Below are positions 7,827 to 13,615 of a stretch of DNA of 13,615 nucleotides, piece after piece. Location of the stretch: positions 68,452 through 82,066 of the forward strand of contig JAAUZS010000013.1 in the NCBI GenBank assembly GCA_014804495.1, written 5' to 3'. The first letter of the stretch is position 1, and each line of letters opens with the position of its first letter. This stretch comes from Lachnospiraceae bacterium (GTDB lineage: Bacteria; Bacillota; Clostridia; Lachnospirales; Lachnospiraceae). The position numbers and the translations under genes are program-made. The notes below the pieces were generated by a model that searched no databases, was not told where the DNA came from, and saw only the letters and a program-made list of their open reading frames with translations.

Positions 7827-9056
7827 TTACTGCAAATAATTCCACGGGTTCACATATTCTCCATTAAGACGAACGCTGAAATGCAGGTGATTCCCTGTGG
7901 AACGCCCCGTACTTCCTACCGCGGCAATCGACTGCCCCTTATAAACGCTCTGTCCTTTTGATACATATAGCGCCGATGCATGCATGTAGATCGTATATAA
8001 ACCGTCTCCGTGGTCTATCATAATATAATTACCCATAGAAGAACTATATGTAGCTGCTATCACATCCCCATCATATGCTGCATAAATTGTAGAGCCATAC
8101 GGTGCCGCAAGGTCAAGTCCATTATGAAATTTCTGAGTCCCGAGTATGGGGTCTGTCCGGTATCCGTATTCGTCGGAAATCCTACTGTAAGAAGGGCAGG
8201 GCCATGAAAACATACCACCATCATAAACTCTCGCTTTGGCATTTGCCGCCGCAAGTCTTGCCTTTTCCTCTGCAACCGCCTTTTCTAATGCCTTTATTTC
8301 CTCATTCTCCTGAGCTATCAAAGCTTCATATTCTTTGATTGCCGCCGTTTTAGTGGATATATCAGCTGTCACGGAAGTAAGCTGCGTCTGTTTCTCGGAA
8401 ATCAATGCGTTGACTGCTGCCTCTTCATCTTCGACAGCAAGTTTTGCCTCTTCCAAAGCTTCTTTTTCAACTTCCAGTTCCTCTTTACAGAGAGCTATCA
8501 ATTCTGTAGTGCTTATATATTCATCCAACTGGTCTCTGTCATATGCAGATAATGCTTCAATATAATCCGCTTTATTCATCAGATCCACAAAGTTGTCCGC
8601 CGCAAGAAGCAATTCCATATAAAGCGAATCACCACATTCATACATGAATTTAATGCGTGCCTTCATCGCCTCATACTGTTCTTCCTGTTTAGTTACAGCA
8701 GCCTCTAATTCTTCAGTCGTCTCTTCAATCTCTGTCTCTTTATCTGTAATCAACGTTTTATATTCATCAATTTTATCCTGAATATTGGTAAGCTGCGTAT
8801 CAAGCTGCGTCACATATTCCGTAAGATTGTTTTTGGATTTCTCCAACTCCTTTTTAAGCGCCTCTACATCGGTCATACTGCTTTTCAGTTTGGAAACTTC
8901 CTGTTTGGCTGCCTCAATCTCCGCCTCCTTTTCCTTAATGCTATCATTGGTAACCGCCTCCACAGGCTTTGGCGGAAAAAGAAAGACTATACTGAGACAT
9001 ATTATAATACATAGTATTTTTTTTAAATGTTTTGTCATACGTTTGCTGCCTTTCAT
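7827..9056 (-). CDS. Secreted coiled-coil peptidoglycan hydrolase with M23/LytM domain (EnvC-like FtsEX partner)
   Basis: Extracellular murein endopeptidase, likely the effector controlled by FtsEX. The 409 residues begin with a basic, hydrophobic signal peptide (about 8-34, cleavage likely after PVEA). A long coiled coil rich in Glu, Lys and Ala spans about 38-275, then a C-terminal M23 domain about 283-409. The zinc ligands are all present: H311 and D315 in HNGLD, and H390/H392 in NHLHF, with H359 nearby. It should therefore be catalytic, unlike proteobacterial EnvC, whose LytM domain is degenerate and only activates amidases. The coiled-coil region has the layout of PcsB and CwlO, the FtsEX partners of other Firmicutes, but those carry CHAP or NlpC/P60 domains. 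An alternative start is the ATG at 9036-9038 (residue 7). Neither site has a strong SD. It begins 37 bases after ftsX. Confidence 0.9.
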   Translation of the reverse strand: MKGSKRMTKHLKKILCIIICLSIVFLFPPKPVEAVTNDSIKEKEAEIEAAKQEVSKLKSSMTDVEALKKELEKSKNNLTEYVTQLDTQLTNIQDKIDEYKTLITDKETEIEETTEELEAAVTKQEEQYEAMKARIKFMYECGDSLYMELLLAADNFVDLMNKADYIEALSAYDRDQLDEYISTTELIALCKEELEVEKEALEEAKLAVEDEEAAVNALISEKQTQLTSVTADISTKTAAIKEYEALIAQENEEIKALEKAVAEEKARLAAANAKARVYDGGMFSWPCPSYSRISDEYGYRTDPILGTQKFHNGLDLAAPYGSTIYAAYDGDVIAATYSSSMGNYIMIDHGDGLYTIYMHASALYVSKGQSVYKGQSIAAVGSTGRSTGNHLHFSVRLNGEYVNPWNYLQ

Positions 9057-9093
9057 CTATCCCATATCTGCCGTTACCCTAACGAATCCTGTA

Positions 9094-9990
9094 CTAAACC
9101 CTTAGATGCTTCTTGACGGTAGCAAAGCTGCCAAAAAATCCGATGCCTATTCCTATTCCTAAAGAAACCGGAATAAGCACATGGAATATTTCACTGACCG
9201 TCAGAAAACTAAGCAGTCCGCTGAGCATAGTAAATCTTTCCATCATATATTCCATAACCTTATTGTATAAGAAGTAAATAGTCACCAAGGGAAGGGCGGC
9301 TCCAATCAAGCCAATCAGCATTCCCTCAATAACGAATGGCGACCTTACAAAGAAATCCGTGGCTCCGATATATTTCATAATGTTAATTTCTTCTTTCCTC
9401 ACAGAAATTCCAATTGTCACGGTATTGCTTATCAGGAATACTGCCACTGCCAACAGGATTGCAATAATTCCCACGGAAGTATAAGCTATCAGCGCATTGA
9501 TTCCCGTCAGGGTTGACGATAGAACTTCAAATCGATTTACTTTCCTGACGCCCTGAACAGACAATACATATGTCACCAATGCAGACTGCATGGAAACATC
9601 ACTCAAGTAAACCCGATAGTTATCGGAATTAGCAAGCGGATTCTCTGTAAATCCGTCTGAATACTCCTTTAACCAATCATGCTTAAAGGTTTCCCATGCT
9701 TCATCCGCAGATACATAATGAATCTCGGACACCTCTGTTCTCCGTGCAATCATTTCTCCTATTTCCTGTTTTCTGACATCCTCCAGCCCTTCATCAAAGA
9801 ACACCGTAATGTAAACCTTCTGCTCAGCATTTTTTACGATATACTGAAAATTCGCAATAATTGAATAGAACAGTCCAAACAAAAACAAACAGGCGCCTAT
9901 TGTTGCAATCGAGGCAAGGGTGAACGATTTGTTTCTAAAAATATTACGAAATCCCTGGCGGATTGTATAGAAAAACGTACTAATCCTCAT
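9094..9990 (-). CDS. ftsX: Cell division permease-like protein FtsX
   Basis: Membrane partner of FtsE. It passes ATP-driven conformational change to extracellular wall hydrolases. The 298 residues show the standard layout: a cytoplasmic start (MRISTFFYTIRQGF), TM1 at about 24-47, and an extracellular loop of about 115 residues that should bind the hydrolase coiled coil. Three more membrane segments follow at about 168-195, 217-240 and 268-290. The cytoplasmic stretch RKEEINIMKYIGAT after TM2 is the conserved FtsX/MacB coupling segment. ATG 9988-9990 is chosen because GGGAGG lies 8 bases upstream; a TTG one codon earlier is less favoured. The start overlaps the ftsE end by 11 bases, implying translational coupling. 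Confidence 0.95.
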   Translation of the reverse strand: MRISTFFYTIRQGFRNIFRNKSFTLASIATIGACLFLFGLFYSIIANFQYIVKNAEQKVYITVFFDEGLEDVRKQEIGEMIARRTEVSEIHYVSADEAWETFKHDWLKEYSDGFTENPLANSDNYRVYLSDVSMQSALVTYVLSVQGVRKVNRFEVLSSTLTGINALIAYTSVGIIAILLAVAVFLISNTVTIGISVRKEEINIMKYIGATDFFVRSPFVIEGMLIGLIGAALPLVTIYFLYNKVMEYMMERFTMLSGLLSFLTVSEIFHVLIPVSLGIGIGIGFFGSFATVKKHLRV

Positions 9991-10726
9991 CAATATATCC
10001 TCCCTTTTCCTCGTCGCTCACAATCACGCCCCGCTTCAAAGTGACCACCCTTTTCTGCATGGCATTGACAATTTCCTTATTATGGGTAACGACCAGTACA
10101 GTCGTGCCGTTCTCATTAATCTGCTCAAGAAGTCTCATAATTTCCAATGAATTCTTAGGATCCAGATTTCCTGTAGGCTCATCCGCCAACAGAATAGCCG
10201 GCTCATTAACCAGTGCCCTTGCCAGCGCGACACGCTGTTGTTCGCCACCCGAAAGCTGTCTTGGTTTGGCTTTGTATTTTCCCGCAAGACCTACAACAGC
10301 AAGCATACTCGGCACATTTCTTCTGATTTCCTTATTGGATTTCTGTATGATTCTCTGTGCAAAAGCCACATTTTCATACACATTCCTATCCTTCAGCAAG
10401 CGGAAGTCCTGAAATACAATACCAATATTACGCCTAAACTTCGGTATCTTTCTATGCTTTATTCTGGAAAGGTCATAACCCATTACTTTAATCTCTCCGC
10501 TCGTAATCGTAAGCTCACGCATAAGCAGTTTGATCAATGTGGATTTTCCCGAACCGCTGTCACCAACAATAAAAACAAATTCCCCTTTGCTGATATGCAG
10601 ATTAACTTCCTTTAATGCCGGTGCTCCGGTTGAATAGGCTTTACTGACATTAGTAAGTGAAATAATCTCATCGTTCCTATTCTCTGCCGCTGTTTTTTTC
10701 CTTCTCTTTCTTGCAGACGCATCCAT
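9980..10726 (-). CDS. ftsE: Cell division ATP-binding protein FtsE
   Basis: ABC ATPase that powers FtsX. The 248 residues carry Walker A GDSGSGKST (55-63), Q-loop Gln106 in VFQDFRLL (a typical FtsE motif), signature LSGGEQQRVALARAL (158-172), Walker B ILLADEPTGNLDP (178-190) and H-loop His215. About 20 residues at the N-terminus, very rich in Lys, Arg and Ala, precede the usual FtsE beginning. No internal start codon could remove them, and GAGGAG lies about 10 bases before the ATG at 10724-10726, so the extension looks real. The gene starts 21 bases after the regulator gene and overlaps ftsX. What the extension does is unknown; binding to acidic lipid, nucleic acid or a division protein is possible. 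Confidence 0.95.
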   Translation of the reverse strand: MDASARKRRKKTAAENRNDEIISLTNVSKAYSTGAPALKEVNLHISKGEFVFIVGDSGSGKSTLIKLLMRELTITSGEIKVMGYDLSRIKHRKIPKFRRNIGIVFQDFRLLKDRNVYENVAFAQRIIQKSNKEIRRNVPSMLAVVGLAGKYKAKPRQLSGGEQQRVALARALVNEPAILLADEPTGNLDPKNSLEIMRLLEQINENGTTVLVVTHNKEIVNAMQKRVVTLKRGVIVSDEEKGGYIDED

Positions 10727-10747
10727 TATAAACCTGCTCCTCTCACT

Positions 10748-11836
10748 TTAATACTCAAAACTTTCCATATATTTCATATATTTAACAACCATGAGCGCTA
10801 TTTTAAAAGTAATCGCATCTTCAAATACCCTTAAATCCAGTCCTGTATTCTTCTGCAGCTTATCAAGCCGATATACAAGCGTATTTCTATGTATGAAAAG
10901 CTGTCTGGAAGTCTCTGATACATTCAGGCTGTTTTCAAAAAACTTGCTAATGGTCATCAATGTTTCTTCGTCGAAATCATCCGGGCTTCTTCCATCAAAA
11001 ATTTCCTTAATAAACATTTTACAAAGCGGAATCGGCAGTTGATAAATCAAACGGCCTATTCCAAGTTCGCTATACGCTATTATGTCTCTTTCCTCAAAAA
11101 AGATTTTTCCGACATCAAGTGCCATACGCGCCTCTTTATAAGACCGGCTTACTTCCTTAATTTCACTGACCGCCGTACCGTAAGCGATTCTTACATTCTT
11201 CATATGTTCTTTCTCTAAAAATGCCGCTATCCCCGCCGCCGCTTTTTCAATTTCCCTGTTGTTCTCTCCCTCAGACAGGCTCTTTACTACAATTACATTA
11301 TTCTCATCTACGGCTGTAGTAAAATCCATACTGCTTCCGCCGAAATAACCACGCATGATTTCCAGTACATTGCTTTCCTTTGCATTGTCAGTCTCAATGA
11401 TCATCACCGCTCTTCTGTCATTCGTCGGAATATGTAATTTCTTGGCCCGGCTGTATATATCTACCAGCAAAAGATTGTCCAAAAGAAGATTTTTGATAAA
11501 ATTATCCTTATCAAATCTTTCTTTATATGCCACTATAAGATTCTGAATCTGAAAAGATGACATTTTGCCTACCATATAGACATCCTCACCAATACCGCCG
11601 GCAATCAGAATATATTCCAGTTTCTGATCTTCAAAAATCTTAAAGAACTGATATCCCTGTATCTCTTGAGAGTCTGCAGGTGATTTGGCAAACTCCGCCG
11701 CAAGATTTGAACATTTTTCCATCTCATCCGTAGTCATAACAACTACTTTCCCATCAATATCCATTATACATAGTTCCACACGTGCTATCGCTTTTAATCC
11801 CTCGATAGTATTCTGTAAAATCTGATTTGAAATCAT
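10748..11836 (-). CDS. CdaR/PucR-type transcriptional regulator
   Basis: Probable DNA-binding regulator with an effector-sensing N-terminus. The 362 residues follow the CdaR layout: an N-terminal sensor domain (about 1-130, sugar-diacid-recognition-like), a central GGDEF-like domain (about 135-270, no catalytic motif seen), and a C-terminal PucR helix-turn-helix. The last contains NVSETSRQLFIHRNTLVYRL (about 306-325), with the RNTLVYRL signature. ATG 11834-11836 has AAAGGGTGAT just upstream. It is the first gene of the block with ftsE, 21 bases ahead of it. Related proteins control use of glycerate, glucarate or purines, so its pairing with division genes is unexpected and its ligand and targets cannot be read from sequence. 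It may control the block itself. Confidence 0.88.
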   Translation of the reverse strand: MISNQILQNTIEGLKAIARVELCIMDIDGKVVVMTTDEMEKCSNLAAEFAKSPADSQEIQGYQFFKIFEDQKLEYILIAGGIGEDVYMVGKMSSFQIQNLIVAYKERFDKDNFIKNLLLDNLLLVDIYSRAKKLHIPTNDRRAVMIIETDNAKESNVLEIMRGYFGGSSMDFTTAVDENNVIVVKSLSEGENNREIEKAAAGIAAFLEKEHMKNVRIAYGTAVSEIKEVSRSYKEARMALDVGKIFFEERDIIAYSELGIGRLIYQLPIPLCKMFIKEIFDGRSPDDFDEETLMTISKFFENSLNVSETSRQLFIHRNTLVYRLDKLQKNTGLDLRVFEDAITFKIALMVVKYMKYMESFEY

Positions 11837-12048
11837 TTGTAATCACCCTTTCAAAATGCATTAAAATTTTCGTTAGTAAGTTTTTAGCACATTTATACAA
11901 TAATAAGGCCTGATAATTTCTGCAAAAAAATACATCTGCATTCTATTTTAATCTATTTTGCCAAAATAATCTACCCTAAAACGTGAATTTTTTGTGTATT
12001 TTTAAATATTTTGACAAATTTTCGCACAAAAATTTTCCAGAAAAATAT
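11837..12048. other. AT-rich intergenic leader of the regulator-ftsEX block
   Basis: About 210 bases between the regulator start and the upstream terminator, very AT-rich and with no convincing coding frame. It should hold the promoter of the five-gene block. The best -10 I see on the minus strand is TATAAA (11892-11897), preceded directly by TTG, but no good -35 lies 16-18 bases further up. The promoter is therefore weak, activator-dependent or not recognised. No riboswitch-like fold was apparent. Confidence 0.45.
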
Positions 12049-12080
12049 ACAAAAAAGCAGAGGGCAAACTGCCGCTCTAC
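12049..12080 (-). terminator. Intrinsic terminator of the WecG/TagA-like gene
   Basis: On the minus strand GTAGAG-C-GGC pairs with GCC-CTCTGC around a 5-base loop (one G-U pair, one bulged C) and is followed by TTTTTT. The stem begins inside the stop codon of the glycosyltransferase gene, so that gene is insulated from the downstream regulator-ftsEX block. Confidence 0.75.
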
Positions 12081-12742
12081 TTTTTATATTTATTGACCCT
12101 TCTGTTAAACCACAGGTTCAAAAGCCTCTTACACATTTTGGCAATCGGCAGTTCCCTCTTCCATGCACACCTGAAATCCTCCGGAAGTCCCACCCATATT
12201 TTCGTGTTTATATACTGTCTGCTGCGCGTTAGCCATTTCTGTTGCAGCATGAACGACATTCTCATAAAAATGATTGTCGGCGCTATCATATTGATTTCAT
12301 TAATAATATCTTCGTGTTTCTCCTCCATTTCCGAAACAGCCACAGTCCTGGCTATTGTAATGCCGTCCTGTATCTCCATAAGTTCCGTTTTTAGCTCCTC
12401 TGTATGTTCATATGTATCCGAAAGGACAAGTACCGGCATATGCTCCTGCACTACTCTGTACAACAGGGCTTTCATATATTCCTTCTCCTGCACCTCACGA
12501 TACCTCGCCTTTGCAGTAACATCAGCAGCTTTAAGAATCTCCGTATCACCCCATAAGGTCAGGTCAGCAGATTCAATCCATGCTTTCTCATCTTCATTTT
12601 TGACTGCTTCCATAAGTACAGGCGCTGTCAAATATAGTATCGTATGCGCCGTGCCTTCATGCAGGAATTTATCAGTCAGTGTAAGTGATTCCTTCACATA
12701 GCGATCCTTCAGTTTTATTCCCAGTAAGTTAATATTTTTCAT
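12077..12742 (-). CDS. Divergent WecG/TagA/CpsF-family glycosyltransferase-like protein
   Basis: The family normally transfers N-acetylmannosamine or a related sugar to a lipid-linked acceptor for teichoic acid or surface polysaccharide. The 221 residues keep the family outline: LLGIKLKD near the start, ESADLTLWGDTEIL at 57-70 (equivalent to ADLxxPDG with the catalytic Asp, perhaps D66 here), an IIFM strand at 157-160 followed by QQKW, and a basic C-terminal tail. Several hallmark positions are altered: the N of the TxN motif becomes Pro in LTAP, and the GLGxPKQE loop reads RMSFMLQQ. The glycine-rich FDFxAGxxKRAP segment survives only as PEDFRCAWKREL. Catalysis is therefore doubtful. The SD is weak (GAGAAA). 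It stands alone, with its own promoter and terminator, divergent from the yjfB-like gene. Confidence 0.75.
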   Translation of the reverse strand: MKNINLLGIKLKDRYVKESLTLTDKFLHEGTAHTILYLTAPVLMEAVKNEDEKAWIESADLTLWGDTEILKAADVTAKARYREVQEKEYMKALLYRVVQEHMPVLVLSDTYEHTEELKTELMEIQDGITIARTVAVSEMEEKHEDIINEINMIAPTIIFMRMSFMLQQKWLTRSRQYINTKIWVGLPEDFRCAWKRELPIAKMCKRLLNLWFNRRVNKYKK

Positions 12743-12787
12743 ATAAATTTCTCGCAGTTTATATAAATAATTTTTATTTCTCTTTCT

Positions 12788-12816
12788 ATAATATCTTATT
12801 CGTAATTACTTGTAAA
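12788..12816 (-). promoter_or_regulatory. Promoter of the WecG/TagA-like gene
   Basis: On the minus strand TTTACA (12811-12816) and TATTAT (12788-12793) are 17 bases apart, each one mismatch from consensus. The leader would be about 40 bases. Its -35 occupies the same bases as the -35 of the divergent plus-strand promoter. Confidence 0.65.
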
Positions 12817-12838
12817 GAAAACTGATATATGGTATCAT
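12810..12838 (+). promoter_or_regulatory. Promoter of the YjfB-like gene
   Basis: TTGTAA (12810-12815) and TATCAT (12833-12838) are separated by 17 bases. The leader would be about 35 bases. A small inverted repeat ATATG-GTAT-CATAT (12827-12840) covers the -10. A flagellar sigma-28 type promoter does not fit well here. Confidence 0.55.
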
Positions 12839-12878
12839 ATGGTTAGATTTAGAGGTGAATCAGAGGGAGGTGGCCATT

Positions 12879-13070
12879 ATGGATATTGCAAAATTATCCA
12901 TGTCAATGTCAGCAGTGCAGACGAATACTGCTTTTGGTGTAGCGATGCTAAGCAAGTCTTTAGATGCCGCTTCGTCTACCGGAGAACAGCTTGTCGGCAT
13001 GATGGACGCCGCTGCAATGGAGCGTTCAGTCAATCCGGCTGTTGGTTCTAACTTTGACACGTATATCTAA
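12879..13070 (+). CDS. YjfB-like putative motility protein (small)
   Basis: A 63-residue protein resembling the YjfB family, annotated as putative motility proteins after B. subtilis yjfB of the flagellar sigma regulon; no biochemical role is established. It shows the family start MDIAKLSMSMSA, an amphipathic Ala/Met-rich middle, and the family ending SVNPAVGSNFDTYI (family type SVNPxxGxNIDxxI). There is no signal peptide, membrane segment or Cys. The ATG at 12879-12881 is chosen over the in-frame GTG at 12855 because GGGAGGTGG sits about 7 bases before it and the protein then begins like its relatives. It is a single-gene unit with its own promoter and a strong terminator 1 base after the stop. 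No flagellar genes are visible nearby. Confidence 0.85.
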   Translation: MDIAKLSMSMSAVQTNTAFGVAMLSKSLDAASSTGEQLVGMMDAAAMERSVNPAVGSNFDTYI

Positions 13071-13102
13071 ACAAAACGCCACTGATACCGGTGGCGTTTT
13101 GT
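13071..13102. terminator. Bidirectional terminator between yjfB-like and CPBP genes
   Basis: A perfect 12-bp stem ACAAAACGCCAC/GTGGCGTTTTGT (arms 13071-13082 and 13091-13102) with an 8-base loop. Each strand has a GC-rich core followed by TTTTGT. It starts directly after the yjfB-like stop and ends 6 bases before the CPBP stop, so it can serve both convergent genes. Confidence 0.88.
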
Positions 13103-13108
13103 ATTACC

Positions 13109-13615
13109 CTAACTAAACATAATCAACGCATAAATCAGTTGTATTACGAATGTAAATCCCCCGGTCATATAAAACAAAGCTAATATAAACGCAATGATAA
13201 GCGGAATACTGATTATACGTCCTTTGTTTTCTTTGCGGAGTACCCAGATATTTTTAAAGTGCTCCGACCTGTTCTCATTTTTTGCAATCCAAACCAATAC
13301 GCAGACTGCCAGCGACGTTGCAATTACCGCCATAAAAAGCGCCGGTCCTATCATAGCAATCAAGTCCTCATTAGTAAGCGCTTCCTCCACACTTCCATCA
13401 GAAACACCCGCTTGGAAGAAGTCAGACAGATACATCGTAAATACAGACGGAGCGTTAAAGACCATGTGTGCAACAACAGACGCCCACAGGCTGCCGCTTG
13501 CCTCCACTACTAATGCGCACATAAATCCCATTGCAATTGCATACGCCGCCTGATTGAAATTCAAATGCATTACTCCAAACAACACAGCCGACCAGATAAC
13601 TGCCTGCAGTACCGA
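13109..13615 (-). CDS. CPBP family intramembrane metalloprotease (5' end cut off by the window edge)
   Basis: Multi-pass membrane protein of the CAAX protease/bacteriocin-processing (Rce1-like) family. The frame is open to the right edge without a convincing start; the GTG codons inside it are not starts with an SD, so the gene continues outside. The 168 visible residues include FGVMHLNFN (the FxxxH motif) and, about 30 residues later, SLWASVVAHMVFNAP (the HxxxN motif), which supply active-site residues in this family. The EExxxR motif should lie upstream, beyond the window. Further membrane helices follow, one before and one after the soluble segment KNENRSEHFKNIWVLRKENK, and the protein ends YALIMFS. 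Substrate unknown; possible roles are peptide processing, immunity or envelope control. It converges on the yjfB-like gene. Confidence 0.85.
   Translation of the reverse strand, partial: SVLQAVIWSAVLFGVMHLNFNQAAYAIAMGFMCALVVEASGSLWASVVAHMVFNAPSVFTMYLSDFFQAGVSDGSVEEALTNEDLIAMIGPALFMAVIATSLAVCVLVWIAKNENRSEHFKNIWVLRKENKGRIISIPLIIAFILALFYMTGGFTFVIQLIYALIMFS

Noticed and set aside
8060..8275. 71-codon minus-strand frame inside the M23 gene
   Set aside because: It is an out-of-frame shadow within the zinc-peptidase domain, which is fully intact in the main frame, so it is not evidence of a frameshift.
12813..12839. Flagellar sigma-28 promoter for the yjfB-like gene
   Set aside because: A TAAA is present at the right place, but the -10 position lacks GCCGATAA-like sequence at the required spacing. 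The sigma-A match with a 17-base spacer is better.
12839..13051. Alternative 70-codon plus-strand frame overlapping the yjfB-like gene
   Set aside because: It has no SD, its Cys/Arg-rich translation matches nothing I know, and the neighbouring frame has an excellent SD and clear family motifs.

Overview
The window is about 13.6 kb of moderately AT-rich bacterial chromosome. It looks like a low-GC Firmicute, most probably a clostridium of the Lachnospiraceae type. The evidence is strong Shine-Dalgarno sites, sigma-A-like promoters, a LexA box of the GAAC-N4-GTTY type, and the clustering of ftsEX, a peptidoglycan hydrolase, an S41 protease, uvrB, uvrA and mreB. This assignment rests on protein character and gene order, not on a search. 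Nearly everything is on the minus strand, so the story reads from right to left.

Right end (13615 to about 12750): a 5'-truncated CPBP-type membrane protease (minus) converges on a 63-residue YjfB-like protein (plus), and a 12-bp-stem terminator separates them. YjfB is transcribed divergently from a small, divergent WecG/TagA-like glycosyltransferase. The two predicted promoters share the same -35 bases on opposite strands. The glycosyltransferase ends in an intrinsic terminator.

Centre (11836 to 6434): a tight five-gene minus-strand block. It encodes a CdaR/PucR-type regulator, FtsE, FtsX, a secreted coiled-coil protein with an intact M23/LytM domain, and an S41 carboxy-terminal processing protease. 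FtsE and FtsX overlap by 11 bases, and the other gaps are 21 to 37 bases. Together they form a cell-wall remodelling module: the FtsEX ATPase/permease should gate the hydrolase across the membrane, and the S41 protease may process it or related envelope proteins.

Left part (6303 to 1237): uvrB, with a GTG start, a near-perfect SD and an upstream SOS box, is followed by uvrA. These are two subunits of the nucleotide excision repair nuclease. Left end: a 3'-truncated mreB preceded by two good sigma-A promoters.

The least ordinary structure is a pair of related palindromes of about 80 bp at 4129-4206 and 6319-6404. They bracket uvrB. They share a TGGACAAAAT-type arm and a G-rich/CACTGCA core, but their outer arms differ and still pair with each other within each copy. 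They look like two copies of a repeat family doubling as bidirectional terminators. I saw no tRNA, rRNA, CRISPR array, transposase or phage gene.
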